The notes under the pieces: generated by a model
Told to the model about the DNA's origin: nothing
Databases searched by the model: none
What the model saw: only the letters and a program-made list of their open reading frames with translations
NCBI GenBank assembly: GCA_033961575.1
Contig: CM066732.1
Span: 54,642,501-54,706,500 of the forward strand
Origin: Aselliscus stoliczkanus
Lineage: Eukaryota > Chordata > Mammalia > Chiroptera > Hipposideridae
Length of the DNA stretch: 64,000 bases
Direction of reading: 5' to 3'
Made by a program: the position numbers and the translations under genes
Part shown: positions 1 to 9,814 of the stretch, piece after piece
How the letters are laid out: each line of letters begins with the position of its first letter
Numbering within the stretch: the stretch's first letter is position 1

Positions 1-25
1 GCAAAGCTTTAATTTTCAGTATACA

Positions 26-60
26 CATACACAGACACACACACACACACACACACACAT
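26..60. repeat. (CA)n microsatellite
   Basis: An almost pure CA dinucleotide run lies in a URI1 intron. It abuts the A-rich end of the retrocopy described next, so it may have grown from the retrocopy's tail or target site. Alternating purine-pyrimidine tracts of this kind are length-polymorphic. Confidence 0.95.
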
Positions 61-61
61 T

Positions 62-439
62 TTTTTTCTTTTTTCAAATGAAAAGCAGATTGGTTTGAGT
101 TCAGAGTTTATCTCTTGCCCTCACAGAGGATTACAAATAAGATAAAGCAATTTAAAAAGTAGAAATATTCATACATATAAAATCACAGTCAAAACTTTTC
201 AGGGATTATCCTCCATAGGTTCCTCCTAGGGTATTCATGCCTGGCAGTGCCTTGGAGGTGGCAGTATCCTGTGACAAAGCTCTAATGTGTTCCTTCAGTA
301 ACTGAACTGTCTTGAGCAAGGTGGGAAGATGGGCACTGCTGGTGCTGCCTTCTGCGTTAGAACCAGCGTGCATTGGCACCATTGCTGCTTGTGCGTTTTT
401 CAAGCTCTGAAGTAGCTCTTCACAACCTTTAATGTGCAT
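62..439 (-). pseudogene. 5'-truncated processed retrocopy of an unidentified gene
   Basis: Read on the minus strand, a 77-codon open frame (439 to 206) begins MHIKGCEELL and ends NTLGGTYGG followed by TAA. About 140 bases of AT-rich 3'UTR-like sequence follow, then an A-rich tail seen as T-runs at 61-77. There is no intron. The 5' side breaks off directly into a MER5-like repeat at about 440. This layout is that of a 5'-truncated L1-mobilised cDNA lying antisense inside a URI1 intron. The frame looks like the helical C-terminus of a small cytosolic or nuclear protein (heptad-like leucines in LLKTVQLLKEHIRAL), with a low-complexity Ser/Ala/Gly linker before the helix. I do not recognise the parent gene. 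The intact frame means either a recent insertion or chance survival. It could also be a terminal exon of an antisense gene, but the A-tail argues against that. Confidence 0.55.
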
Positions 440-441
440 GT

Positions 442-580
442 GAATCCTCTGAGGCTCTTGTTAAAACACAGACTGTGACTCAGCAGGTACCCGGAGGCCC
501 TGAGAGTCTGCGTCTCTGAAATGTCCTCCAGGGACATGGCTGCTGGTCGGAGGGCCACATTTTGAGTGGCAAGATTCTAA
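442..580 (-). repeat. MER5A-like hAT-Charlie DNA transposon fragment
   Basis: The minus strand reads like the MER5 non-autonomous hAT element. It has the segment 'ctgtgttttaacaag' followed by a CTC-rich stretch and 'gattcaca', preceded by 'tctcagggcctccgg' and a CAGCAGCCATGTCCCTGGAGG-like segment. Identification is from memory of the family consensus. The retrocopy at 62-439 cuts into this repeat or abuts it. Confidence 0.55.
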
Positions 581-730
581 GAGACATATCCTGGAGTTTT
601 GGTTGGCTTAAAAATCATGTCCCCTCTGTGTCAGCGTCCCCTCACCTCCTAAGAAAGTCTCACTAAGTCTAGGCTGGTGCCTTTTGGAAATGGACTATTA
701 ACAGCCATGTCTTTCCTTTTTAAAAAATAG

Positions 731-899
731 CAAAGCACCGAATTGCTCATAAACCTCACTCCAAACCCAAAACTTCAGATATTTTTGAAGCAGATTTTGC
801 AAATGATGTACAATCCAAGGATTTGCTTGCTGACAAGGAGCTGTGGGCTCGACTTGAAGAACTAGAGACACAAGAAGAGTTGCTGGGCGAACTTGACAG
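731..899 (+). CDS. URI1: URI1 coding exon (fifth from the 3' end)
   Basis: The exon follows a T/A-rich acceptor ending in AG at 730 and stops at the GT donor at 900. In frame it encodes KHRIAHKPHSKPKTSDIF, then a stretch containing LLADKELWARLEELE and ending ELLGELD. That matches the region just C-terminal to the prefoldin-like domain of URI, the scaffold of the R2TP/prefoldin-like complex that binds the RPB5 subunit of RNA polymerases. The Glu/Leu-rich end is a short predicted helix. The last two bases (AG) join T from the next exon to give Ser (D-S-K-P-D), which confirms the junction. The N-terminal prefoldin domain and start codon lie upstream of this window. The plus-strand assignment and phase are consistent across all five exons. 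Confidence 0.95.
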
Positions 900-2567
900 G
901 TACCTGATGACAGTCTGTCCTGCCAAGGGAATTTGTTTCTGTACACAGTGCCTTACTAATGTTTTTCCTCATTAATAAAATCCTATGTGCTCATTGAAGA
1001 AAATATAGAAAACCGTAATGTATTAAAACTTCAACAATCCTGCCACCCTAAAATAAATGTCAATTCTCTAGATTTTGTTTTAGGGCTGTGCTCATGCACA
1101 TGCCTGTGTGTGTACAGAGATGCTTAAAATCAATACCCCTGTGGTATTAATTACAAGACGCCAGCCATACTTTATACAATGAAGTCCTGGGATAAACCAG
1201 TAGTTGACTTATAATAATTATGGATTTTGATATTACATTTTTTTTAAACCTTCCCCTTCTTCTTCTTCTTCTTTTTTAAACTTTATTGGGGAACGGTGTG
1301 TTTTTTCCCAGGACCCATCAGCCCCAACTCAAGTTGTTGTCCTTCGATATTAGTTGTGGAGGGCACAGCTCAGCTCCAAATCCAGTTGCCGTTTTCAGTC
1401 TAGTCGCGGGGGGCGGAGGGTGGGGTGGGGCGCGGCAAAGCCCATCATCCCATGCAGGAGTTGAACTGTCAACTTGGTTGTTAAGAGCACATGCTCCAAC
1501 CAACTGAGCCACCCCGCCTGGTCCTTACATTACATTTTAAATGAAGTAGTTTTATATTTTAGGCAGGATAATGTTGTATGCTTGAATAACTTGTTAAAAA
1601 GAAAAATTTGCTTTGAATTTACGTTTGTTTTTGAAAATGTTTATCCTTGCTTTCCTGTGCAAACTTTTCTGTTTATTGAGCAGGCAGTTTGTAATCTGGT
1701 CAGGTAGTTATATGTATGGAAAACTTGCCCAGACTGCTGTTTGAAACACACATTAGCGCTCACTCAGAACTGTGAAAGTGCTCAGTGAAACCTGTTACTA
1801 CAGAGGCTCCTGTATTATTTCACTTAAATGATGTACTATGTACAATAATTAGTTTCTGTGAGAAACAGGGCATGAGGCACAAAGGATGTTTCCTCTCCAC
1901 CATTTCACCTAGAAATTCTTCGGTCTTTTTGATTAACTGATACAATTTCATTATTTAAACCAGTTTTGAATCTTGTGAGTTTCTTGATCATGATTCTCCT
2001 CTTTTGCGTGATGTTATTTCGGTTCTATTGTGTTTGGTTTTGTTATTTTTATAAGGTCTACAAATCTTTTGTAGAACGAAGCATGAAAAATGCATGTATG
2101 TATGTGTGTAAATAGAATTACATTTATGTGCATATGTATAAGTCCTTTATTTTTAAAATTACAATAATACATGCTTGTAAACTGTCCCGAGTATAGAAAT
2201 AGAAAATAAGAATGTGTTCATGTTCTGTGGTTTTAATTTCTGACCTTTAAACAGAGATACATATTCCCTATGCAATTCTTAAAAATTTCTGATAGCGTTA
2301 TTTATATTGTATTTATATTTTGTATGGCCAATATCTTCCTTGCAAAGATAAAAAAGCATCTATATTTTACTTACGTGTGAATAACTACAATTAGCATAGG
2401 AACTGATGTTTTCCTGTTTATTTCAGAACATTTTTGTTAACCTAGAATTCTAGTTAAAAAAAATTCCTACTCAAAATCCTTATTTTTATCCATTGAAATG
2501 AACTGTAATGAGAATATATGAAATTCTAGTGTGTTTGATCTTGTTAATGTCTCTTTTTCTTTCCTAG
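900..2567 (+). other. URI1: URI1 intron
   Basis: This AT-rich intron runs between the exon donor at 900 and the acceptor AG at 2566-2567, which is preceded by a good pyrimidine tract (ctctttttctttcctag). It contains a minus-strand SINE at about 1258-1525. No other gene or structured RNA is apparent. Confidence 0.9.
1258..1525 (-). repeat. composite tRNA-derived SINE, bat type
   Basis: Read from 1525 down, a tRNA-like head ('ggtggctcagttggtt' as box A, then a GTTCAACTC-type box B) leads into a body with GTCTAGTCG, a GTTGTGGAGGGC motif and a GGGAACGGTGTG segment. It ends in an A-rich GAA-repeat tail at about 1258. A possible target-site duplication is TTACATT on both sides. The body (lost second tRNA-like unit, 'cccatcatcccatgcagg') resembles composite SINEs I know from bat genomes and is the main lineage clue in this window. 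Confidence 0.75.
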
Positions 2568-2895
2568 TAAGCCTGATACTGTGATTGCAAATGGAGAAGA
2601 TGCATCATCTTCTGAAGAGGAAAAGGAGGATCAGAATGCACATGGGAGTGTGGTGAATGAAGGCGCAGACTCCATTGCTCCCAGCAGTCTTTACAGGGCC
2701 ATGACAGACCCAGAGCTGCTTAGGGCTCCAGTGAATGGCCACCGAGACTGCTCAGTGAACGGTTCCAGTTCCCATCACAGTGATGAAGACGATGGCGGTG
2801 ATGAGGATGAGAGCGAAAATGTCCACGATGCTTTAGGGGTTGGAGACACTTCTGTACCAACAATATACTTTTCTCATACTGTTGAGCCTAAGAGG
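2568..2895 (+). CDS. URI1: URI1 coding exon with Ser/Asp/Glu-rich acidic region
   Basis: This 328-base exon encodes SKPDTVIANGED, then an acidic and serine-rich segment (SSSEEEKEDQN), then CSVNGSSSHHSDEDDGGDEDESENVHDALGVGD in outline, and ends at the well-conserved PTIYFSHTVEPKR. The next exon continues VRINTGKN, so the frame joins cleanly at the donor GTTTGT (2896). The acidic tract is much less homogeneous than the long Asp run I recall in human URI1. Such tracts are length-variable because of GAT/GAC repeats. The segment lies in the middle of the protein, where RPB5-binding activity has been mapped. The donor (GTTTGT) is a weak match to consensus. Confidence 0.95.
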
Positions 2896-3677
2896 GTTTG
2901 TATACTTTTAACTTGCCTAATTTTGCATATAACTTGAACATTAAACATCATCTACAATATACTTGAAAAGAAAGTATTAACAGTGATCAATAAATATTGT
3001 TAATAGTGCCAAACAGACAAACCATGTTTTGCCTCTTGTTGTGACCAATTTATCTAAAAAGCAAAAGGGAAAAATAAATCGAGAGAGTTAGCTGGGATTG
3101 GCTATTGTTTTTGGAAGCTGCAATAGGGTTCGAATTGTTCGGGGTCTGGAAAATTATCAGATTTGAGCAGCAGCTATTGTAACTCCACCTGTCTGTCCTT
3201 CATTCAAAAAGTTTTCCTAAGAATTCTAGAGTTCGTTATATTGTGGACATTTTGGTGTATTTAGGATGTTTGGAAGTGACTGCATTAGTTAAATTTTTAA
3301 TTAGACCAGGTTGTTGTTTTCTGTGTGGGCATAAAATGAATAGGCGCATCAGGAGGAAAATGGAAAGATTGAGGAGGAAGTAAAAATTAGCCCCTTTTCT
3401 GACAGAGTAAATATAAACATCTGCGGGCAATCATGACTTTAGAATTTGCGCATTTCGGAGCTGGGGGTTACTGGAGATATCTAAGAGTACAGGGTTTTTC
3501 AGCTTTTTTTTTTATTATCAGAACACTTTTTGTTCCCTCCGTACATAATGTAGGATCCCAGTATTTAAAACTGATGGAAGCATGTTGGCTCTGGTTGCTG
3601 GTAGGACAGGCCCCCTTAACCCCTTCCCTGCCCTCTTTCGGCGCCTCAGTGCTGCTCTAAGGAGCCAGCAGGCATTC

Positions 3678-3796
3678 ATCCTTATTTATTTATTTTTTTT
3701 GAGGGCATTGTCACCAGCCCTCATATGTGGGACCCGAACCGGGGCCGCTGGCCTCCCAAGCCAGCGCTTAACCACTGTGCCACTCGGCCGGCCCCG
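3678..3796 (-). repeat. short tRNA-derived SINE (GGCCGGCC head)
   Basis: On the minus strand the element starts ggggccggccgagtggcaca, has an AGTGGTTAAGCG box A and a CCCCGGTTCGGGTCC box B, then 'gagggctggtgacaatgccctc' and an A/T-rich tail. Imperfect flanking repeats (TTCATCCTT before, TTCGTCCTT after) look like a target-site duplication. It belongs to the same family as copies at 13017, 19391 (head), 23449 and others here. Confidence 0.85.
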
Positions 3797-4513
3797 TTCG
3801 TCCTTCTGATTTGCTTTCTGCAGGAAACCTAAGGCCCAGCAGACTGTGGCGTGGGTGGAACAGGATGGGGACTCCTTTGTCTGGGTTTAGTGCTCCCTCA
3901 CTAATGGTCCCTTGCAGGGATCGCCTGTATCAGTTTTCAGTGCCTGTGATGGTTGGTTAACGGAATATGTTTAAAAGGTAGTGGATATTTCTCAGCCCGA
4001 AAGCTACCCTGCTCTAATATGAAGTAAAATATGACCTTTTACAGTCTAAATGCTTCAGACTAGAGGGAGCATCTCATGAATTCTTTGGAAAAAACTGATT
4101 GATTAGCCAGAAAAAAGTTCATTTTATGTTTTTTTTTCAGGCTTAAATTTTTTTTCTCGTTTTCAGTTCAAGACGAAGAATACATAATATTTTCAGGGGT
4201 GTTTTGGAAAGAGCAGCCATTAATATAGAATGCCGAGCAGTAGAGAGAGAAGAGTAATATGTTAATCCTGAACGGCGTTGGCTTTTGGTTTTTAGTTTTT
4301 TTTTCTAAAAATCAGAGGCATTTAATAAATTCTAAATAGTTTAAGCCTTACCTAATAGTGCTTTTATGACTTAAAGCCTGTATTTTTACAGAATATTTCT
4401 TTTGGTTAATTGTGCTCTTTATTTTGAGATGCATGATTTAAGCCAAAAATATATATCAAAGTAATGGAGTGATGTGAAAGCTTATAATAAAAACAGCATT
4501 TAGCTTAAATGTA

Positions 4514-5117
4514 CAGTTAACCCTTGAACAACGTGGTGTTAGGGGAACTGACCCACGCACAGTCAAAATCCGCTTATAACTTGTGACTCCCCAAACACTT
4601 AACTACCAATAGCCTGACTGGAAACCTTACTGATAACACAAGCAGTCAATTAGCATGTTTTGTATGTTACATGTAGTATACACGGTGTTCTTACAATAAA
4701 GCAAGCTGAGACAAGAAGAGGCTACTAAGACAATCATACAGAAAACACATCTACAATAGTGTAGGTGTTTATCGCTATGATAAGTTTATGTCATCTGTTT
4801 ATCACATGAATCGTCTGTCATACCTACATCAATATTGTCTTACATAATACAAAACATTGTAGACGTAATAGGTATTACTAAATACTAGACATCAAAACTG
4901 AAGATAATGTGAAAAAGAAATTTGTATTTAATGATTCGTGTATTGATAACGAAGCAGCAGTAGCATGATTGCTTTATGGCAACCTAGTGTCATTGATACG
5001 ATTGCTTCATGGTAGTAAGGAAATCTTCAAAAAGTTTTCCAATATATTTATTGAAAAAATGCGCGTGTAAGTAAGTGGACCTGTGCAGTTCACTCTCATG
5101 TTGTTCAAGGGTCAGCA
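4514..5117. mobile_element. Non-autonomous DNA transposon relic with terminal inverted repeats
   Basis: The left end reads CAGTTAACCCTTGAACAAC. The right end, reverse-complemented, reads CTGACCCTTGAACAAC, so the two termini are inverted copies sharing CCCTTGAACAAC and continuing with imperfect similarity (GTGGGTCCACTTA-like subterminal motif near 5075-5095). The 600-bp interior is AT-rich and has no open frame. The ends recall an old mammalian Tigger/MER-type element that I know by its 'acccttgaacaaca' termini, but I cannot assign the subfamily. Confidence 0.75.
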
Positions 5118-5370
5118 TATTTTACTTTCTGTATAATGAGAAAGTCACTGAGGACTAGGATTGGCCATTGAAGAAGTTGTAACTTAATGCTGTAAAAATA
5201 TGTTAAGGTGAGGACTATTTAACCCCTTCTGATAGTGCACGTCATTTTGGTTTCAAAAATTGAAACTGTTTCTCTTACTATTATTTCTTTAATTACAGAG
5301 TTTATTGATTTTCGTTTTGGCCTTGATTTAATTTCTCACAAGGATCGTACTTTTTGCTGTAAAATTTTAG

Positions 5371-5513
5371 GTCCGAATAAATACTGGAAAAAATACCACC
5401 TTAAAATTCAGTGAAAAGAAAGAAGAAGCCAAACGTAAACGAAAGAACAGCTCTGGCGGTGCCCACTGTTCCCAGGAGCTGCCCACGCTCAGGACTCCTG
5501 CCGACATTTACAG
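5371..5513 (+). CDS. URI1: URI1 coding exon with basic KRKRKNSS motif
   Basis: The exon encodes VRINTGKNTTLKFSEKKEEA, then KRKRKNSSGGAHCSQELPTLRTPADIY. It ends with AG, which joins the A of the next exon to make Arg. The donor is a strong CAG/GTGAGT at 5514. The basic run followed by serine fits the Arg/Lys-x-Arg-x-x-Ser target of S6 kinase. In human URI1 a Ser near position 371 is a reported S6K1 site, and this is probably its counterpart (inference). The basic cluster could also serve as a nuclear localisation signal. Confidence 0.95.
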
Positions 5514-6183
5514 GTGAGTGGGGCGACAGACCACACAGCCATCTGCCCGCCCCAGCTCTCTTCTGCAGCTGAGCGAGCACGGGGCACGTGGCCCTGTACC
5601 AGCGCTGCCACTCCGCAGGGTGGCCTGCGAGCTGCCCAGCCAGAGCAGTGGGTGCCCGGGCTCTCCCTGCTGCCCTCTCTCTGGTACCTTTAAAACATCC
5701 CTAGTCAACCAAGTCAACGTGTGTTAGCTTGGGAAGTGAAAGTCTGTGTTTTGGTGGCCTGGGCAGCAATGTCCTACCTACTGTGACAGTGCTTGAGCAA
5801 GGTGGACGTTAGGTGTGCAGCCCCAGCTTTTGGTGTGTTGTGTGTTGAGAAGGTATCACTTGAAAATTCCTGCTGTTTTCATGACATTTGTGTGTAAAAT
5901 AGTGAAAATTGCTAACTGTCTTCTGGGTAGGTCTAATTATATGTAGAATTTTGGCAAATCAAGCTATTGTCACCCAGAACATGTTTATAAATAAAGTGCT
6001 ACATTTTATTATTTTTAAAAATAATATAAAATATGTAAGGCTACAAAATTATTGTGATTGTGAAACTTTGAGATGTAAGTTTGAATACATATCAGGTTAA
6101 GTGCTAGAAACGATTTCAAAAGTTACTATCAGTTTCTCCTCTGTCTGAGCGTTACCTAAGGCGAATGTGTCTGTGGTGTGTAG
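5514..6183 (+). other. URI1: URI1 intron
   Basis: The intron runs from a consensus GTGAGT donor to the acceptor AG at 6182-6183. The 5' part is GC-rich and the 3' part AT-rich. I see no repeat or gene in it. The acceptor lies in an unusual 'gtctgtggtgtgtag' context without a strong polypyrimidine run. Confidence 0.85.
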
Positions 6184-6433
6184 AGTTTTTGTCGATCTTG
6201 TGAATGGAGAATATGTCCCTCGGAAGTCCATCCTGAAGTCCCGCAGCAGAGAGGACAGTGTTTGCAGTGACACCAGTGAGAGCAGTGCCGCCGAGCTCGA
6301 TGACAGACGTGGGCTTTGGAGGAGCATGAGCGGTGAAGAGGCCACTTGTAGTGACACCAGTGAGAGCATTTTGGAAGAGGGGCAGCACGAAAACCATCAA
6401 AGGAACCTTTCGCCCGTAGCAGGAACACCTGAG
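6184..6433 (+). CDS. URI1: URI1 coding exon with duplicated CSDTSES motif
   Basis: The exon encodes VFVDLVNGEYVPRKSILKS, then RSREDSVCSDTSESSAAELDDRRG in outline, and GEEATCSDTSESILEEGQ, ending PVAGTPE. The serine-rich heptad CSDTSES occurs twice, about 35 residues apart, each followed by acidic residues, which makes them good acidophilic-kinase (CK2-type) candidates. I recall both copies being present in human URI1, so the repeat is old. The GEYVPRKSILKSRS segment is the most conserved part of the C-terminal half and includes an RVxF-like PP1-family docking neighbourhood (KSILK), consistent with the known binding of URI to PP1-gamma. The donor is GTGTGT inside a GT microsatellite at 6434. 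Confidence 0.95.
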
Positions 6434-6449
6434 GTGTGTGTGTGTGTGT
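6434..6449 (+). repeat. URI1: (GT)8 run that forms the exon's splice donor
   Basis: The intron begins directly with eight GT units after GAG, so the 5' splice site is the first of several equivalent GT dinucleotides. In RNA this is a UG repeat, the preferred ligand of TDP-43 and CELF proteins. Only the first GT keeps the exon in frame with the next exon (GAG/GCT, E-A). Confidence 0.9.
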
Positions 6450-7758
6450 CTTTAATCCTTTATTTCATACAATATCTTCAGCCCATTTTCGTGAGAGAAA
6501 AGGTGGTGGTAGCTCAGGTCAGAAGCCTATCATTCATGTTTCACATAGTTATTTGGGGTTGAAAAGTTCTTTAAAGGAGGCCTTCTTTTTAAAAAAGTGC
6601 AGCTGCTATATCTCACAGGTGGGTGTATAAATCATTTTATTCTGTTTAAATGATTTTATTTTATTTTATTTTATTTATTTATTGAAGACAAACAAGTGGG
6701 TAGTGGCATTGTTTATCTTGTAGCTTTACTTTCTACATGATCCTTGTTCTCAAGAGTCATGAGACCTAATTAATGCTAGACTGGTACTTTTTGATGGCTA
6801 ATAATTTATAAAAAACTATTGAAGTGATACATTGTCCTAACGAATTTTGTACACTTGGTATATACAAAGGTAAGCAAAAGATACGTGAAAGTTTACACAT
6901 CAAATTTTAGTTTGTACCTAACGAGTTCTTAGAAGATGGAAAGGGGAGGTTCTAATTACCAGAAATCTTTTTTAAAAATCATAACTTGATTTTTATAGAT
7001 CTGCATGTAAGAAGATGTATAAAGATATATCTTTGGTTATAGTTCCAGCATTTTGTACACATGGCTTCTGTTCCAGTGGAGGAAGCAGTTGACCCAATAA
7101 GTCCAGCGAACATCCAGTTGAAATTAAAGAATCATTTTTTGAGGAACCTTTGATTTCCACCATTGAATTAGTTGTATTAAATGTTGAGACTGATGCTTAT
7201 TTCCACTAGTGTCAGCACTTTATTTTTTAGTTCCCACTTAGCTCTCAAATAAAATTGTGACAAGATGCAATGAAATACTCAGATAACTGCATAAAGGGAC
7301 ACCCCTGAGGTGTCAGTCCCTCAGCAGTGGGCTAGCAGGCGTGTGGACACCTCAGGGCAGCGCGTTCATCAGCTGATGCCTGATACCCTAGTGGCAGTGT
7401 TTTACTTCAGTACTTTTTTTCACAGCATGGGCTGGACATAAATGGAGTGTATGAAAGTTAAGGACCTTTTATTTACCCATTCTGCTTAATTTCAGATAAA
7501 ACGTATTTTCCATTTTGTTTTCTTATATATGTACTATAAAAACTGACTTATATTTGGTGGTGTAATTGAGGTGTATTTTAGAGGTATTTGATTTCTATGA
7601 ATGATTCATATTTTGATGTTAGAATTTTGTCCTTTTATCCAAAAATCTTATGAATTTACTTTTAATGAAAAGAAATGTGTAATTGACAAATACCGGGGAG
7701 AGACTTTGTGGGCATCTTATTGACCTTTTATTACCACAATCTGACTTTTGTCTTCTAG
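6434..7758 (+). other. URI1: URI1 last intron
   Basis: The intron ends at AG (7757-7758) after a pyrimidine-rich stretch (gacttttgtcttctag). Besides the GT run it contains a TTTTA/TTTA-rich simple repeat at about 6640-6685. No gene or SINE is recognisable in the rest. Confidence 0.9.
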
Positions 7759-7944
7759 GCTTTTTCTGGAACTGTGATAGAAAAAGAATTTCTATCGTCC
7801 TCCTCACTAGCACCACACCCAGCCGTGGCTCAGCCTGGGCTGCCCACCATTCCGGAGCGCAAAGAAGCCCTGTCAGAGATGTCGGGAGAAAGTGCAAAGA
7901 GGGTGTCAAAGTTCAGAGCTGCCCGACTGCAGCAGAAAAACTAG
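7759..7944 (+). CDS. URI1: URI1 terminal coding exon
   Basis: The exon encodes AFSGTVIEKEFL, a Ser/Pro/Ala-rich linker, GLPTIPERKEALSEMSGES, and the conserved terminus KRVSKFRAARLQQKN followed by TAG at 7942-7944. The end LQQKN corresponds to human LQQKD, and the basic tail KRVSKFRAARL is characteristic of URI. The open frame upstream of 7759 is intronic. The AG/GCT acceptor keeps phase 0 with the preceding GAG. Together the five exons supply about 358 residues, roughly the C-terminal two-thirds of the protein. Confidence 0.95.
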   Translation, partial: AFSGTVIEKEFLSSSSLAPHPAVAQPGLPTIPERKEALSEMSGESAKRVSKFRAARLQQKN

Positions 7945-9740
7945 GCCCTGCCTAGGAAATGGGAGTTTATATCCTCCAACGTCGTTTTGCATTTGTTTAG
8001 AATATATATAGCGAAATACATTACATGTAGTTTGAAATAAGGCATCCTGAGTTAATTTGGCAGGAAGTTCTCTTACTCTTATCAGTGGTATCAAAAAAAA
8101 ATCCAAGTAGATGTTTGGGTACTTCAATATTCGGCTTGTTTTGTTAATTCTCTGAATACTGTCAACACCCTTGTCTAAGTTTGCCTTATGATGCAGTGGC
8201 AGCTTTTCGATTTATTTTTCAAAGAATACTGTTCATATGCATTGTTTTTGTGTTTCGAACTAAATACAGGCAGTTTTGTACCAGCTGTGATGATGTGCAC
8301 ACCATATGGACCATTTTAATGAAACTTTAAAAATTTCAACTAGATTCAACAATTATATTACTTGCTTTAGCATTTTAAAGGCACTTTAAAAAAAATCTAC
8401 TTCTCGTAGGTTTTGCAGCTTGGTGGCTATTTCAAACCTCTCCCCTTTGACTGTCATTCTGTAATCTCTAAGGCAGAAAGCTATGTGGACCCTATGGGAA
8501 AGTTTCTTTGATCTGAAGAATGGTATTTTGTAAAACATTTTTTTTCAAGTAAAAATTTTATGAAACTTGGTCTCTTAACATGTGAACTTTATGATTCAGG
8601 ATTGAGTGTAGAAATGTGTTTGATTCACATATATGCTACATGCACTACAATGGATCCTTGAATCCTTCCAGTTTCACCGGCGTTTCTTCTTTTCCAGCCT
8701 ATGCGCTGTTAACTGGCATCATATTTTGGGAGAGAAAGAAAGACTGTCTAGATGTGGGGAAAAAAAATTTTTTTTTAAATAAGAAATTCTGTGTTTTAAT
8801 CTTCCCCACATTTTCATTCTCTAAGGCTACTCTCCTCATGGTTAATAATGAAAATAACATATTTACTTTTAGCAAAACTCCTTAAAATACAGAAATTTAG
8901 ATTCTAACATGGAAAATTACACTGCAAGTCTTAATCATTAGCTTGATGCATGCTAAAATGTAGCTTTTAAAAAGCGTTCTGCATTAGTACTAAAATAAGC
9001 CATCAATGCCAGTCCACCCTCTATTCATGGCTAAATAGTTAAAGGTTATTTATAGCCTCTTTAATGAATTCTTGCTTAAACAAAGTGAAATTATGTCCTA
9101 GAAAAGTAGAAGCTATTTGTAACTAGAACAGCACAACTGTAAAAGTTTTATGAATATGTATTTTAATAATAAGGGGAGAGCCTGAATCCCCACAAGTTAG
9201 TGGATAATTCAGAACAGAGAACTTGAGTTTGAAAGCTAGCCTAAAAATATAGCAGATTTGTTGTTTAGTAAATTTTGATCAACTGTGCATACATTTTTTA
9301 GTTAAAAGCTGGTTTTCTGTTAGGCCATTCCCCACAAAAAAACAAACCAAACCGAGAGTACAGAGGGCCCCCCTCTCCAGCTGCTGTCAGAGGCAGCCTT
9401 CCTGCGCCAGGTGCCCCCGAAACAGACGGCGCCGTGGGGCACCTGTGGTGTTCTGTGCGGACACGGGTTGAGAAGTGCTGTCCGTGAGTCATTCCCATGC
9501 CCATGGACTTCATTCCGAGCCCGCGGTTGGTCATGTCGCTGCTTACTTCTTGCAAATAGATGTCCCTCAGAGAACAAGATGATAGTAGGGGCAAAAGAAA
9601 GGCGTTTAATAACGTCTTCCTGTGACCAGTGTTGCGGTGTCGCCCCGTTTCATAGCTTCAGCCTAATAACAAAGTTTCACATTGTAACTTAATATTCTTG
9701 CTTTTCATATTAAATTCAAATTTCAGTTGGATAAAATGAA
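7945..9740 (+). other. URI1: Probable URI1 3'UTR and downstream flank
   Basis: This is AT-rich unique sequence following the stop codon. I find no canonical AATAAA on the plus strand between the stop and 9.8 kb. The nearest variants are AGTAAA at about 8548 and ATTAAA at 9709-9714, the latter followed within 30 bases by G/T-containing sequence. The poly(A) site is therefore not fixed. A GC-rich patch at 9365-9490 interrupts the region and resembles nothing I know. Confidence 0.5.
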
Positions 9741-9814
9741 GCTGGTCTTAAGTGTTCTCTTTGAAACCACTGTAAAACAGAACTGCAGACTAAAAAAAAA
9801 CACTCTTTAATTCT

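Larger units (their letters stand above)
2896..5370 (+). other. URI1: URI1 intron
   Basis: The intron spans from donor 2896 to an acceptor AG at 5369-5370 (preceded by tttttgctgtaaaatttt). It holds a SINE at about 3678-3796 and the inverted-repeat element at 4514-5117. The remainder is AT-rich sequence with no recognisable gene. Confidence 0.9.
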
